Positions 35,388-43,477 of a stretch of 64,000 bases of DNA are shown here, piece by piece. A model generated the notes under the pieces. It was not told the origin of the DNA, made no database searches, and was given only the letters and a program-made list of their open reading frames with translations. This stretch comes from Haloarculaceae archaeon H-GB1-1. GTDB lineage: Archaea; Halobacteriota; Halobacteria; Halobacteriales; Haloarculaceae. Location: contig JARUKX010000008.1 of NCBI GenBank assembly GCA_029688825.1, forward strand, positions 62,001 to 126,000. Reading direction: 5' to 3'. A program made the translations under genes and the position numbers. Position 1 is the stretch's first letter. The number at the start of each line of letters is the position of its first letter.

Positions 35388-36355
35388 GCGACGACCGCGG
35401 GCAGTTGCTGCTCACGGGATCCGTCCTCGTCGCGCTCGTCATCGTCTCCTCCGTCGTCCTCCTGAACGGCATGCAGTTCACCGAGAACGTCGGCGACGAG
35501 AACGGCGTCAGCGAAGCCGAACAGGCCGACCACGCGCGCGATCTCGTTCGCACCGATATGGACCGCCTGTTCAACCGAACCGGAACGCGACGGTACGCCG
35601 CGTCGAAAAGTGATCTGGAGGACGACATCGACACGTACAACGAGTACCACCGCCAGATGACGACGAGGCGTCAACTGGCCGACGTCGAGGTCGAACTCGT
35701 CGCCAGTGAATCGAAGAGGGGAACGGTGCTGTATCAGCATGAGCGCAGTGGTGAGGACTTCCAGCCAGCGGCGGCGACGATCAACGACTGGACGCTCGCT
35801 ACGAACGTCGAAGAGGTCCCCGTAATCGTTCTCGAAGACGTCGACGTTTCGTCGTTGTCGCCAACCTCACCGTTCGTCCTGGCGCTGTCCCAGGATCCGA
35901 CTCACTACTGGCAACTGGAACTGTACGAAAACCGAATTGTGGTTCAGAACCAGTCCGGAGGGTCCCAGTCGAGCCAGAAGCTGTGTGATTGGGGTTCGAG
36001 ACCAGTTCCGAACGAGTTCGATGTGGTCATCAAAGGAGGGCATACGCAGGTCGTCGCAGACGATGTGGACGTCTCCTGTGACACGCCCGACGATGACCTC
36101 TATGATATGCGCGACGAATTCACGTCGAATCCCGACCTGGAGTTCGAGAACAGTGGATCGGTGGAAGGTAACTACACAATTACTGTCGACGGTACCGTTC
36201 CATCGGGCCGATTCAGCCCATCCCCGCTGCCAGACGCCAGACGGTCGACGCCGCCAGACCCACAGATCATCAACCCCGCCATCCGCGTCACCTACAACGG
36301 AACGGAGATTCGCACGGTGAGCGTCTTCAAACTCTACGACGAGGTACCGGAATGA
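35381..36355 (+). CDS. Minor pilin-like protein 3
   Basis: The 324-aa protein starts MVSDDRGQLLLTGSVLVALV; cleavage is expected after Gly7, leaving a hydrophobic stem of ~22 residues. The C-terminal ~280 residues are a hydrophilic, Asp-rich extracellular domain with two cysteines (LCDWGS, VSCDTP) and several Asn-X-Ser/Thr sites. Its ATG lies 4 nt inside the previous gene (ATGGTGA), and its own stop overlaps the next start (ATGA). It is longer than usual pilins, in keeping with a minor pilin that carries a specialised head domain. No family name is firmly recognised. Confidence 0.78.
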   Translation: MVSDDRGQLLLTGSVLVALVIVSSVVLLNGMQFTENVGDENGVSEAEQADHARDLVRTDMDRLFNRTGTRRYAASKSDLEDDIDTYNEYHRQMTTRRQLADVEVELVASESKRGTVLYQHERSGEDFQPAAATINDWTLATNVEEVPVIVLEDVDVSSLSPTSPFVLALSQDPTHYWQLELYENRIVVQNQSGGSQSSQKLCDWGSRPVPNEFDVVIKGGHTQVVADDVDVSCDTPDDDLYDMRDEFTSNPDLEFENSGSVEGNYTITVDGTVPSGRFSPSPLPDARRSTPPDPQIINPAIRVTYNGTEIRTVSVFKLYDEVPE

Positions 36356-36813
36356 TGGACGACCGCGCTACGTCGTCGCTCGTCTCCCACGTACTCACGA
36401 TAGGCATCACGGCCATCCTGATCGTCGGCCTGCTCATGTCCGCGGGAACGCTGCTGCAGGACCAAAGGGAGCACTCCGCACGGCAGCAGCTCGGCGACGT
36501 CGGTGGACACATGGCCAAGCAGTTCGAGCGAGTGGACAGGCTGAACGATGATGGGCGGAAGAAGAAGGTCGCGCTCAACACGTCCCATCCGGGCACCATC
36601 GCAGGCGAGTCCTACAGCGTCCACCTCGAAACCACGGGCTCGGTTCCCCGTCTCGTCCTGCGGATGCCGACGCTCTCGCTCAGACAGGAGTTTCCCCTGA
36701 GTGTCGAGACCAGCGTCGAGGAGAGTACGACCGGGCCGGCGACGATGACCATCTATCTCTGTTCCGACGGCTCGGGGACGATCATCACGCTGCGGGAGGG
36801 TCACTGCGTATGA
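36352..36813 (+). CDS. Minor pilin-like protein 4
   Basis: The 153-aa protein starts MMDDRATSSLVSHVLTIGIT. The DRA site is followed by a Ser/Thr patch and a stem helix (TIGITAILIVGLLMSAGTLL), with expected cleavage after Ala6. The start ATGATG allows Met1 or Met2; the first overlaps the previous stop. A small beta-rich domain with one Cys near the C-terminus (YLCSDGS) and another at the end (GHCV) follows. Its stop overlaps the next ATG. Candidate minor pilin of unknown individual role. Confidence 0.78.
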   Translation: MMDDRATSSLVSHVLTIGITAILIVGLLMSAGTLLQDQREHSARQQLGDVGGHMAKQFERVDRLNDDGRKKKVALNTSHPGTIAGESYSVHLETTGSVPRLVLRMPTLSLRQEFPLSVETSVEESTTGPATMTIYLCSDGSGTIITLREGHCV

Positions 36814-37637
36814 GAGAGACCGCGATTCGGCCGCGCGACGAGCGCGGCGTCTCCGACGCGCTGGCGTTCGTCTTCACGTTCTCGCTCATCATCACTGGCG
36901 TCGGGCTCGTCTCGACGGTGGGCGTCGACCAGCTGACGGACCTCCGTGACCGCGAGCAGGTCAACGGCGCGGAGCGGGCGCTGGTCGGGACTGCAACGAC
37001 GTTCGACGACGTCGCTCGGCGTGGGGACCCACACCGGAAATCACAGCTGGCCGTGACGGGGGGGACGCTCTCGCTGGCGGAAACGGAGCTAACGATTCAA
37101 GCGGGCGGGAGCCCCAGGCCGATTACCATCTACGCGCTGGAACACCGACTCAACGGCGACGTCCTGCGCTACGAGAACGGTGCGGTGTTGCACACCTACG
37201 GCGAGCATCCGGACTCGCCCACGCTGATGCGACACGAACCGGCCATGGAGTGTACAGCGTCCGCCGCCCTCGTGACCGCTCAGAAGTTCGACACCGACGA
37301 GACGATTCACGTCGGTGCCGGCTCGGACCGCGTCCACCTCGTCGAGGGTGACGACGCGAGCGGCATCGCCTCGAACGTTCCCTCGGGGTCGAGCGTGAGT
37401 TCGACCTCGAACGAAGGTGTCGTGGAACTGACTGCACGACGCGCCTCGGCAGAGCGAAAAATCTACCAGACCGGCGGCGGGAACGCGCTCACCGTCGACG
37501 TCGGGGATACGACTGCTCCCGACGCGTGGGGCCGCTATCTGGAGCGAACTGGCTGGACACACGCGTCGGGGACGACCTACGAGTGTACAGCAGACACCGT
37601 CGTCGTTCGGTCGGTCACGATCAAGCTGGGACTGTAG
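36810..37637 (+). CDS. Minor pilin-like protein 5
   Basis: The 275-aa protein starts MRETAIRPRDERGVSDALAF. The DERG site (cleavage after Gly13) precedes the stem VSDALAFVFTFSLIITGVG. The mature domain contains cysteines (MECTASA, TYECTAD) that could form a disulfide. It is the last gene of the operon and overlaps the previous one by 4 bp. It is 275 residues long, larger than typical pilins, so it may be a specialised minor pilin. The family is not recognised with certainty; haloarchaeal DUF7266-type proteins are similar in plan. Confidence 0.78.
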   Translation: MRETAIRPRDERGVSDALAFVFTFSLIITGVGLVSTVGVDQLTDLRDREQVNGAERALVGTATTFDDVARRGDPHRKSQLAVTGGTLSLAETELTIQAGGSPRPITIYALEHRLNGDVLRYENGAVLHTYGEHPDSPTLMRHEPAMECTASAALVTAQKFDTDETIHVGAGSDRVHLVEGDDASGIASNVPSGSSVSSTSNEGVVELTARRASAERKIYQTGGGNALTVDVGDTTAPDAWGRYLERTGWTHASGTTYECTADTVVVRSVTIKLGL

Positions 37638-37779
37638 CGACGTCGGCGACGCCCGCCGCGTCCGACGTTCCGTCTCCCGTCGGCACTCGACGCTCACGTA
37701 GTGACGTCGCCCTCACCTACTAACACTAGTGTAGACAGACAAACATAAATCGACGCCCGAAACTCTCGGATGCAACGAT
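37638..37779. other. Spacer with TATA-like element after the pilin operon
   Basis: A 142-bp spacer with no gene. CATAAAT at 37744-37750 is about 30 nt before ATG 37780 and is the probable promoter of the short ORF and the doxX-like gene. Confidence 0.45.
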
Positions 37780-37858
37780 GCACGGATTCGACATCGCATC
37801 TGATTGGGGAACCGTTTCGACCGACGAAGCAATCGTTCCGATGGTGGTGATCGCGTGA
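37780..37858 (+). CDS. Putative 26-aa leader ORF before doxX-like gene
   Basis: ATG 37780 to TGA 37856-37858 reads MHGFDIASDWGTVSTDEAIV plus PMVVIA. The TATA-like element is placed for a leaderless start here. The TGA overlaps the next ATG by one base (TGATG), the layout expected for coupled translation. It mirrors the ORF at 22154: same length, leaderless position and stop-start overlap with a membrane-protein gene. No homolog is known to me and chance cannot be excluded. Confidence 0.35.
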
Positions 37859-38264
37859 TGGTCTCGACTGGCGTCGAGTCCGTCCTCGCCGTGGTCGCTC
37901 GAGTACTCTTCGGTGGCGTCATCGCCTTCACGGGAGTAAATCACTTCTTCCAGACAGACGACATGGCTTCCGACGCTGAGTTCAGGGGACTCCCGGCGCC
38001 GAGACTCTCGGTACTCGCGTCGGGTATGTTGCTCTTCGCGGGTGGCCTCGGAATCGTCCTCGGCACGTTCCCGTACGTGAGTGCGCTGGGGTCGCTGGCT
38101 TCCTCGTCGTCTCCGCGTTGCTGATGCACGACTTCTGGAGCGTCGACGACGACCAACGGGAGGAAGAACTCACGCAGTTCCTGAAGAATCTCGTCATGGC
38201 GGGCGGCGCGCTCGCACTCGCGACGGCCGGCACTGGGGTTTGGACGGTCGGAGTGACCCTCTGA
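37858..38264 (+). pseudogene. DoxX-like membrane gene with a 1-base frameshift
   Basis: ATG 37858 opens a DoxX/SURF4-like protein (MVSTGVESVLAVVARVLFGG, then TGVNHFFQTDDMAS). In frame it stops early at 38124 after a Ser-rich nonsense tail. The expected C-terminal half (AGFLVVSALLMHDFWSVDDD and a final helix ending TVGVTL, stop 38264) is in the next frame. The switch lies in a run of four Gs at 38088-38091; one extra G would restore a normal ~135-residue, four-helix DoxX protein. This is either a recent inactivation or a homopolymer sequencing error. DoxX-like proteins act in membrane redox or osmotic stress functions. It lies between the pilin operon and the giant pilin-like gene. Confidence 0.75.
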
Positions 38265-38307
38265 AACTTCGCTGTCGCGAAAAGAACCGCGCTTCGGGAA
38301 TGCCGCG

Positions 38308-41300
38308 TCAGCCTTCGAGGTCGATTTCGGTGACGTCGACGTCGATGGGCGCTTCGGCGTCACTAGCGTAGGTCGACCCCGAACTCTCGCTGCTGGAGTC
38401 GCTATCGTCGCTATCGCCGGTGTTACCGCTGTCGTCGCTATCGTCGCTGTTGCCGCTATCGTCGCTATCGCCGTCATCGTCACCGGCACTCCCGTTGTCG
38501 GAACTGTCGTCGTCACAGGCTTCACCGTTCCCGTTGGAGCCAGCCACCTGATCGTGGTTGGCCGTGTACTTGCAGTTGTCCTGACTGTCCGGGATGCCGT
38601 CGTTGTCGCTGTCCTGTGGCTGGGTCGTCCAGTTCCTGTCCAGCCCGTCGGTTTCCGTCGTCTCGACGTGCAGGAGCGAGTACTGGATGTCGCCGCCGAT
38701 TCTCGTCTTGAGTTCGACGATGGCTTCGTCATCGTCGAGGTCGAACTCGCCGCCGGACACGCTCGCTCCGGTGTCGCTCAGGACCGTCTGTGGGTTGCGC
38801 TGCCACCACTGGGTGTCGATGCCGTCGAAGCTATCGTTGTCAGTGTAGATAGTCCCGCCCTGGCTGGCAGCGGAGACGCTCTCCATCTGTTGAGGGTTGA
38901 CCATCCCGCATCGCGTGTGGTTGTAGGTCGTACTCGATCTGTCGTGCTCCTGGGTGACCGAGGTGACGTCTGCCCGCGAGCAGTTCCACGACTGCTGGTG
39001 GAGCTGCAGGGAGTTCCCGGACGGGCTGTCGTCGTCGAAGTCGACCGTGTACGTCCGCGACGCTCCGGACGTCGGGTGTATCGCCGTCGGGTCGTTGACG
39101 TCGTAGTTCGTCACCGACTCGTCGGTCACCGCTTGCACCGTCCCGTTGGGATGCAGCACGTGGCGTTCGTCGTCGACGCTGACCTCGATGGTCGTGGCCG
39201 GATGGTCGATTCGGTGCTGCTGTTGCTTCTTCGCGTCGCGGACGACGCGTTTGAAGGCGCTGTCGAGCTGGTCGGCATCGCTGACGTGGTAGAACTTCCC
39301 GCCGCTTCGAGCGGCCATATCCTGGAGGAGCCTGTTGTCGGCGCTCTGGTCCAGGGCGATGGTGTAGACGGTGATGTTCTGTCTGTTGGCCTTGCTCGCC
39401 AGCATTCTGGATTGCCTGTCGAGGGTCCGAATGCCGTGGCGGGGCTGCCAGTTGTGACCGTCAGTGAGGAAGACGATGACCTTCTGGTGGTCATCGCCGC
39501 TGTTCCGGTCGAGTTGGCTGATGCCCCTGCGCATCCCGGCCGGCATGTTGGTCCCGAGCCCGAGGTGGACGTTCTGGCGGTAGCCGTCGTTGAGGTTGCG
39601 CTCGACGTGGTCGAAGTCGGTGGTCAGCCCACTGGTCGTGTAGGACGCCTGACGTCTGGTGAGGATTACGGTGCGCTCAACCCTCCGCCCGTTGGCGGTG
39701 TGATGCACCCGTTTGCCCACCTTTCGTGCGTGGTCCCAGCCGGACCGCGCTGGAAGCCGGGTCTTCTGCCAGTTCTGCAACCGCTTCGGGTTGGAGTACA
39801 TCTGCAGGTAGTCACTGTAGAAGACCCGCTTTCGCTCGGGGGGTCGCATCGAGGAGTTGAACTCGACAGCGCCAGCGCGGTCGCCCTGGCTGGCGTTCAT
39901 CTCCTGCATGAAGCCTTTCGCCGCCGTCACACGGCGAGCGTTGCGGTCGTTCCACGCCATCGAGTTCGAGGTGTCGAGGACGAACATCACGTCCATCGGC
40001 TGCCGCGTCTCCGCTGGCACGACGACCGTCGTGTCGTTCTGCACGCCGACCTGACTGGCGAGTAACGTCACGTTGGCCTGCGAGCCGTTGATGACGACCT
40101 CTCCACCGCGTTCGCCGATGGGCGCACAGCCGTTTTCGCCTGCACCGGCCTGGGTCGGACAGTCGTCGTAAGCGTTCGGAACGCCGTCCTCGTCCTTGTC
40201 CTGGCAGGAGTAGCCCTGTTCGACGTCGTCCGACGCGTTCGCTTCGTTACTGATTGCGGGGCAGTTGTCCGAGTGGTCCGGAACGCCGTCGCCGTCGGTG
40301 TCGTCGTCGTCACAGGCATCGCCCGTCCCGTCGCCGTCGGCGTCGCTCTGTCGATGGTTGGGCGTGGAGACGCAGTTGTCTTCACTGTCGGCGATACCGT
40401 CGTGGTCAGCGTCGGGCGCATCGCTCTGTGAGCTCGTCGTGCTCGGGGAACTCCCCGCCTGGTTCGTGCTCACCGTCGTCGGTTCGCTCTGGTCGTCGTT
40501 CGACTGCTGGGTGCCGCTGGACGCTGTGGCGTCGTCACCCGCGTTTCTCAGAGCCGGGTCGTAGATGATGTCGACGTTGTTCTGGACCTGCTGCACGTCA
40601 CCGACGAGTGCCCCGATGACGCTTCTGTGCTGGGAGACGTCGATTTCGGCACCGGACGTCTCGTTTCCGGGGCCGTACAGCACACCGGTGAACAGTTTGT
40701 TGTTCGACAGTGCCGCTTGCGCGTCCGGTTTGAGGTAGACCCAGAACTGCGACGCGGTGTTGTCCGGAGTCGTGACCGCAACGTTGTTCTGGACGTAGAA
40801 GTCGTCCTGAGCGTAGATTTCGACGTCGTTCGAGCCCTCGACGCGCACGTCGTTGTTCTGGTCGAACTTCACCGCGCCAGTGACGACGATGTTCACGTCT
40901 CCCTCGCTCGTATCGAACACGACGTCGGATGGGTTGGTGAGCGTCGAGAAGTAGTACGTGCCAGCCGAGAGCTCGCACGTCTGTCCACAGTTCCGGAATT
41001 GTCGGTCGCTGATGTCCTCGGCCTGGTCGTTGTCGTTGTCGTCCTCGGAGGCTCGTGCCTTTCGGTCGATGAGGCTCGCCACAGCGCTCGGCGTCTCGAC
41101 CGCCGCGTTCTCGTGGGTCTCACCGTGTGCCGTGGCCTGCGGGTGTGTCTCGGTAATGGACCCGTTCGCGTAGATGTCGCCGTACACGTCCGCGTTGTTC
41201 CCCAGTTCGACGTCACCAGTTGCGTTGATGACGCCGTCGTCCCACGCAGGTCCGGCATTCCCGTTCGAACCTTCGATACTGACCTCGACGTTGTTCGAGA

Positions 41301-42351
41301 GCGTGAGACGGGAGCCGTCGGCCAGAATGCCGCTGCCGACGTCGACGTGGTCGTCGTCCGAGTTCACCGTCTCTTCAGTGTTGGTCTCGTTCTCAGACCC
41401 GTCGCTTGTCTCGTCGCCGCTACCGTCGCCAGCGTCGGTGTCGTCGTCGGCATTCCCGTCGTCGCTTGCGTCATCGCCGTCGTCGTCATCATCACTCGGA
41501 GGGCTCGCAGTCGTGGTCGTCGAGCCACCGGGTCCACCCGCAGTGCTGTCGGACCCGCGTGCCAGGAAGGTCATCTCGACCGTGTCGCTGGACGATTCGT
41601 ACGTGATCTCTTCGGGTTCCAGCTCTTCTTTCGCGTACCTGTACCACGCGTCGGCGTACTGGCTTTCGATAGTTATCTTGAGGTCTGCTGGGACGTAGCC
41701 GCCGTTGCTGTGTGTCCAGCAGTCTTCGAGATGGTCGGTGAGATTATTCTGGACAGTCTCGGACTCCACAGCGTTCTTCCGAGCAATTATCTGACTGTCG
41801 TCGGCGAGACTCTCGTTTGCCGAGACGTTGACCAGCTGCAGTTCGATGGTGTCACCGTTTCGGCGCAGTTCGGGCGAGGAAACCATCTTCGTCGTTCCTC
41901 CGTTCGTGTTCTGTTTCCAGATACCGCCCGCCTGGTAGGCGAGAATCTCGTCGTTCTGCTCGTAGAGAATCGTGCCCAGATTGTGCTCGTACTTACAGAC
42001 CGCGCTGTCGGATGCATCCCATCCACTGTAACTCGACGAGGTCGTCCGTGCCTCGATCGTGATCCGATCTTCCCCATCGACGCCAACTTCGGCGTCGACG
42101 TTCTCGGGTAGCGAGAACGACGTCGCACTCTCGTTGGCCGATCCTTCCGAGAGCGCAGCGAGTCGTGAGCGCGCCTCCTGCAGCGAATCGGAAGACGCCT
42201 TGTCGGCAGTCTGTTCCTGAATCGTATCGATAGCCGTGCCACCGATGGAAACCACCAGTATCGCGCTGAATATCGTGATGGCTACCAGCAACGAGATGGC
42301 GACGATGGTCGACATCCCGCGGTCAGCACAGCTACTCCCTTCCCCATCCAT
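38308..42351 (-). CDS. 1347-aa pilin-like vWA / thrombospondin-3 repeat surface protein
   Basis: This very large secreted or filament-borne protein has an N-terminus that is pilin-like: a DRG site at residues 10-12, then MSTIVAISLLVAITIFSAIL. Domains in order: a globular head region (~60-275); an Asp/Ser/Gly-rich linker (~280-340); a repetitive beta-type region (~340-640; LTLSNNVEVSIEG, VELGNNADVYGDIYANGSI); thrombospondin-type-3 calcium repeats (~644-750; DADHDGIADSEDNC, DADGDGTGDACDD, DTDGDGVPDHSDNCP); a von Willebrand A domain (~780-1050) with intact MIDAS DTSNS and VFLTDGHN; a single further TSP3-like motif (~1250; QDSDNDGIPDSQDNC); and a low-complexity Ser/Asp tail. It is antisense to, but near, the pilus operon. 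An adhesive pilus-tip protein is the best inference. A TATA-like element precedes ATG 42351. Confidence 0.85.
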   Translation of the reverse strand: MDGEGSSCADRGMSTIVAISLLVAITIFSAILVVSIGGTAIDTIQEQTADKASSDSLQEARSRLAALSEGSANESATSFSLPENVDAEVGVDGEDRITIEARTTSSSYSGWDASDSAVCKYEHNLGTILYEQNDEILAYQAGGIWKQNTNGGTTKMVSSPELRRNGDTIELQLVNVSANESLADDSQIIARKNAVESETVQNNLTDHLEDCWTHSNGGYVPADLKITIESQYADAWYRYAKEELEPEEITYESSSDTVEMTFLARGSDSTAGGPGGSTTTTASPPSDDDDDGDDASDDGNADDDTDAGDGSGDETSDGSENETNTEETVNSDDDHVDVGSGILADGSRLTLSNNVEVSIEGSNGNAGPAWDDGVINATGDVELGNNADVYGDIYANGSITETHPQATAHGETHENAAVETPSAVASLIDRKARASEDDNDNDQAEDISDRQFRNCGQTCELSAGTYYFSTLTNPSDVVFDTSEGDVNIVVTGAVKFDQNNDVRVEGSNDVEIYAQDDFYVQNNVAVTTPDNTASQFWVYLKPDAQAALSNNKLFTGVLYGPGNETSGAEIDVSQHRSVIGALVGDVQQVQNNVDIIYDPALRNAGDDATASSGTQQSNDDQSEPTTVSTNQAGSSPSTTSSQSDAPDADHDGIADSEDNCVSTPNHRQSDADGDGTGDACDDDDTDGDGVPDHSDNCPAISNEANASDDVEQGYSCQDKDEDGVPNAYDDCPTQAGAGENGCAPIGERGGEVVINGSQANVTLLASQVGVQNDTTVVVPAETRQPMDVMFVLDTSNSMAWNDRNARRVTAAKGFMQEMNASQGDRAGAVEFNSSMRPPERKRVFYSDYLQMYSNPKRLQNWQKTRLPARSGWDHARKVGKRVHHTANGRRVERTVILTRRQASYTTSGLTTDFDHVERNLNDGYRQNVHLGLGTNMPAGMRRGISQLDRNSGDDHQKVIVFLTDGHNWQPRHGIRTLDRQSRMLASKANRQNITVYTIALDQSADNRLLQDMAARSGGKFYHVSDADQLDSAFKRVVRDAKKQQQHRIDHPATTIEVSVDDERHVLHPNGTVQAVTDESVTNYDVNDPTAIHPTSGASRTYTVDFDDDSPSGNSLQLHQQSWNCSRADVTSVTQEHDRSSTTYNHTRCGMVNPQQMESVSAASQGGTIYTDNDSFDGIDTQWWQRNPQTVLSDTGASVSGGEFDLDDDEAIVELKTRIGGDIQYSLLHVETTETDGLDRNWTTQPQDSDNDGIPDSQDNCKYTANHDQVAGSNGNGEACDDDSSDNGSAGDDDGDSDDSGNSDDSDDSGNTGDSDDSDSSSESSGSTYASDAEAPIDVDVTEIDLEG

Positions 42352-42373
42352 CGTAGGTTAAACTAAACTCTTA

Positions 42374-42384
42374 TCTACATAAAT
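42374..42384 (-). promoter_or_regulatory. TATA box of the giant pilin-like gene
   Basis: ATTTATGTAGA on the minus strand, about 27 nt before ATG 42351. Confidence 0.55.
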
Positions 42385-42643
42385 CCTATGGGCAAATAAC
42401 TCTTATAAATATCTGATAAAATCTCGGAATATTACAGTTATCCAATACTGAATCGGGCATTAATTAAGTGCTTGGGCTGCGGCATTCTTGTCGGCGGGGA
42501 ACGCTCAGGAGGATTCTCTGCTCGATGATTTTCTGGCTCTGCGAAGCACGAGGCGGTGGGAAAGGCAGGGGAAAGCGAGATGAGAGTACCTTCGACAGAC
42601 GATTAGCGTTAGCCCGGCCACATTCGGAAGCGGGTTACTGAAG

Positions 42644-42650
42644 GTTTTAA
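42644..42650 (+). promoter_or_regulatory. TATA box of pspA
   Basis: GTTTTAA, about 27 nt before ATG 42674. Confidence 0.6.
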
Positions 42651-42673
42651 GCACGCAGGCCCAATGGCGGTGT

Positions 42674-43477
42674 ATGGGTATCCTCTCGCGCGCGTCGTAC
42701 GTCCTCCGCTCGAAGATCAACGCGATCTTGAACCGAGCAGAGGACCCCCACGAGACGCTCGACTACTCCTACGAGCAGCTACGCGACGAACTTCAGGACG
42801 TGAAACAGGGAATCGCCGACCTGACGACACAGAAGAAACGCCTTGAGATACAGAAGCGCCGGCTGGAAGAGAACGTCGAGAAACACAACGACCAAGCGCG
42901 TGAAGCGGTCCGGCAGGACCGCGACGATCTGGCTCGCAAAGCCTTAGAGAAGAAGAAACAGAAGATGAACCAGATCGAGGACCTGGAGACGCAGATCGCC
43001 GACCTCGAAGGCACCCAGGACAGCCTCGTCGAGAAGAAAAATACGCTCCAGAACCGCATCGAGGAGTTCCGGACGAAGAAGGAGTCCATGAAGGCCCGCT
43101 ACGAGGCCGCCGAGGCGAGCGCCCGCGTTTCGGAGGCCATGACCGGTGCCGGCGAGGAGATGGAGGACATCTCGCGGGCCATCGAGACCGCCGAGGAGCG
43201 GACCGACGAGATGGAAGCCCGCGCCGAGGCGATGGACGAACTGCAGGACGAGGGCGTCTTCGAGGACGCGCTCTCGGACAAGGACAGCATCGACCGAGAA
43301 CTCGATGAACTGAGCACGGACAGCGAAGTCGACGCCGAACTGGACACCCTCAAGGCGGAACTCGGCAAGGGGAGCGTGAGCGACGAAAACGGTGCGGCGG
43401 AGACCGAGACCGAGAGCGAGCCCGGCGAAACGGCCGTCGAAGCCGAACTCGAAGAGCTGAAAGACGACGATTCGTAG
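42674..43477 (+). CDS. pspA: PspA/IM30-family membrane-stress protein
   Basis: The 267-aa protein starts MGILSRASYVLRSKINAIL. Almost the whole chain (about residues 30-200) is alpha-helical coiled coil with heptads rich in Glu, Lys and Gln, as in PspA/Vipp1, which form ESCRT-III-like rings that protect membranes. Regulators found with bacterial PspA are absent. The C-terminal ~60 residues are acidic and disordered, as in haloarchaeal homologs. The gene lies tail to tail with the COG1361-like gene with no base between the two stop codons (TAG then CTA). It has its own TATA element. Confidence 0.9.
   Translation: MGILSRASYVLRSKINAILNRAEDPHETLDYSYEQLRDELQDVKQGIADLTTQKKRLEIQKRRLEENVEKHNDQAREAVRQDRDDLARKALEKKKQKMNQIEDLETQIADLEGTQDSLVEKKNTLQNRIEEFRTKKESMKARYEAAEASARVSEAMTGAGEEMEDISRAIETAEERTDEMEARAEAMDELQDEGVFEDALSDKDSIDRELDELSTDSEVDAELDTLKAELGKGSVSDENGAAETETESEPGETAVEAELEELKDDDS

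Larger units (their letters stand above)
42352..42673. other. 322-bp divergent region: giant pilin-like gene / pspA
   Basis: The left part (42361-42480) is AT-rich with several TATA-like stretches. ATTTATGTAGA on the minus strand (42374-42384) fits the giant gene's start. The right part contains GTTTTAA (42644-42650), ~27 nt before the pspA ATG. No ORF or RNA structure was recognised in between. Confidence 0.5.

Noticed and set aside
38401-38480. Short tandem repeat resembling a CRISPR or minisatellite
   Set aside because: It is the coding repeat of the Ser/Asp-rich tail of the giant protein; no direct repeats with spacers occur.
38554-42111. Two long plus-strand ORFs (503 and 494 aa) opposite the giant pilin-like gene
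   Set aside because: They are complementary shadows of the vWA/TSP3 reading frame with no start signal; the minus-strand frame has clear domains.
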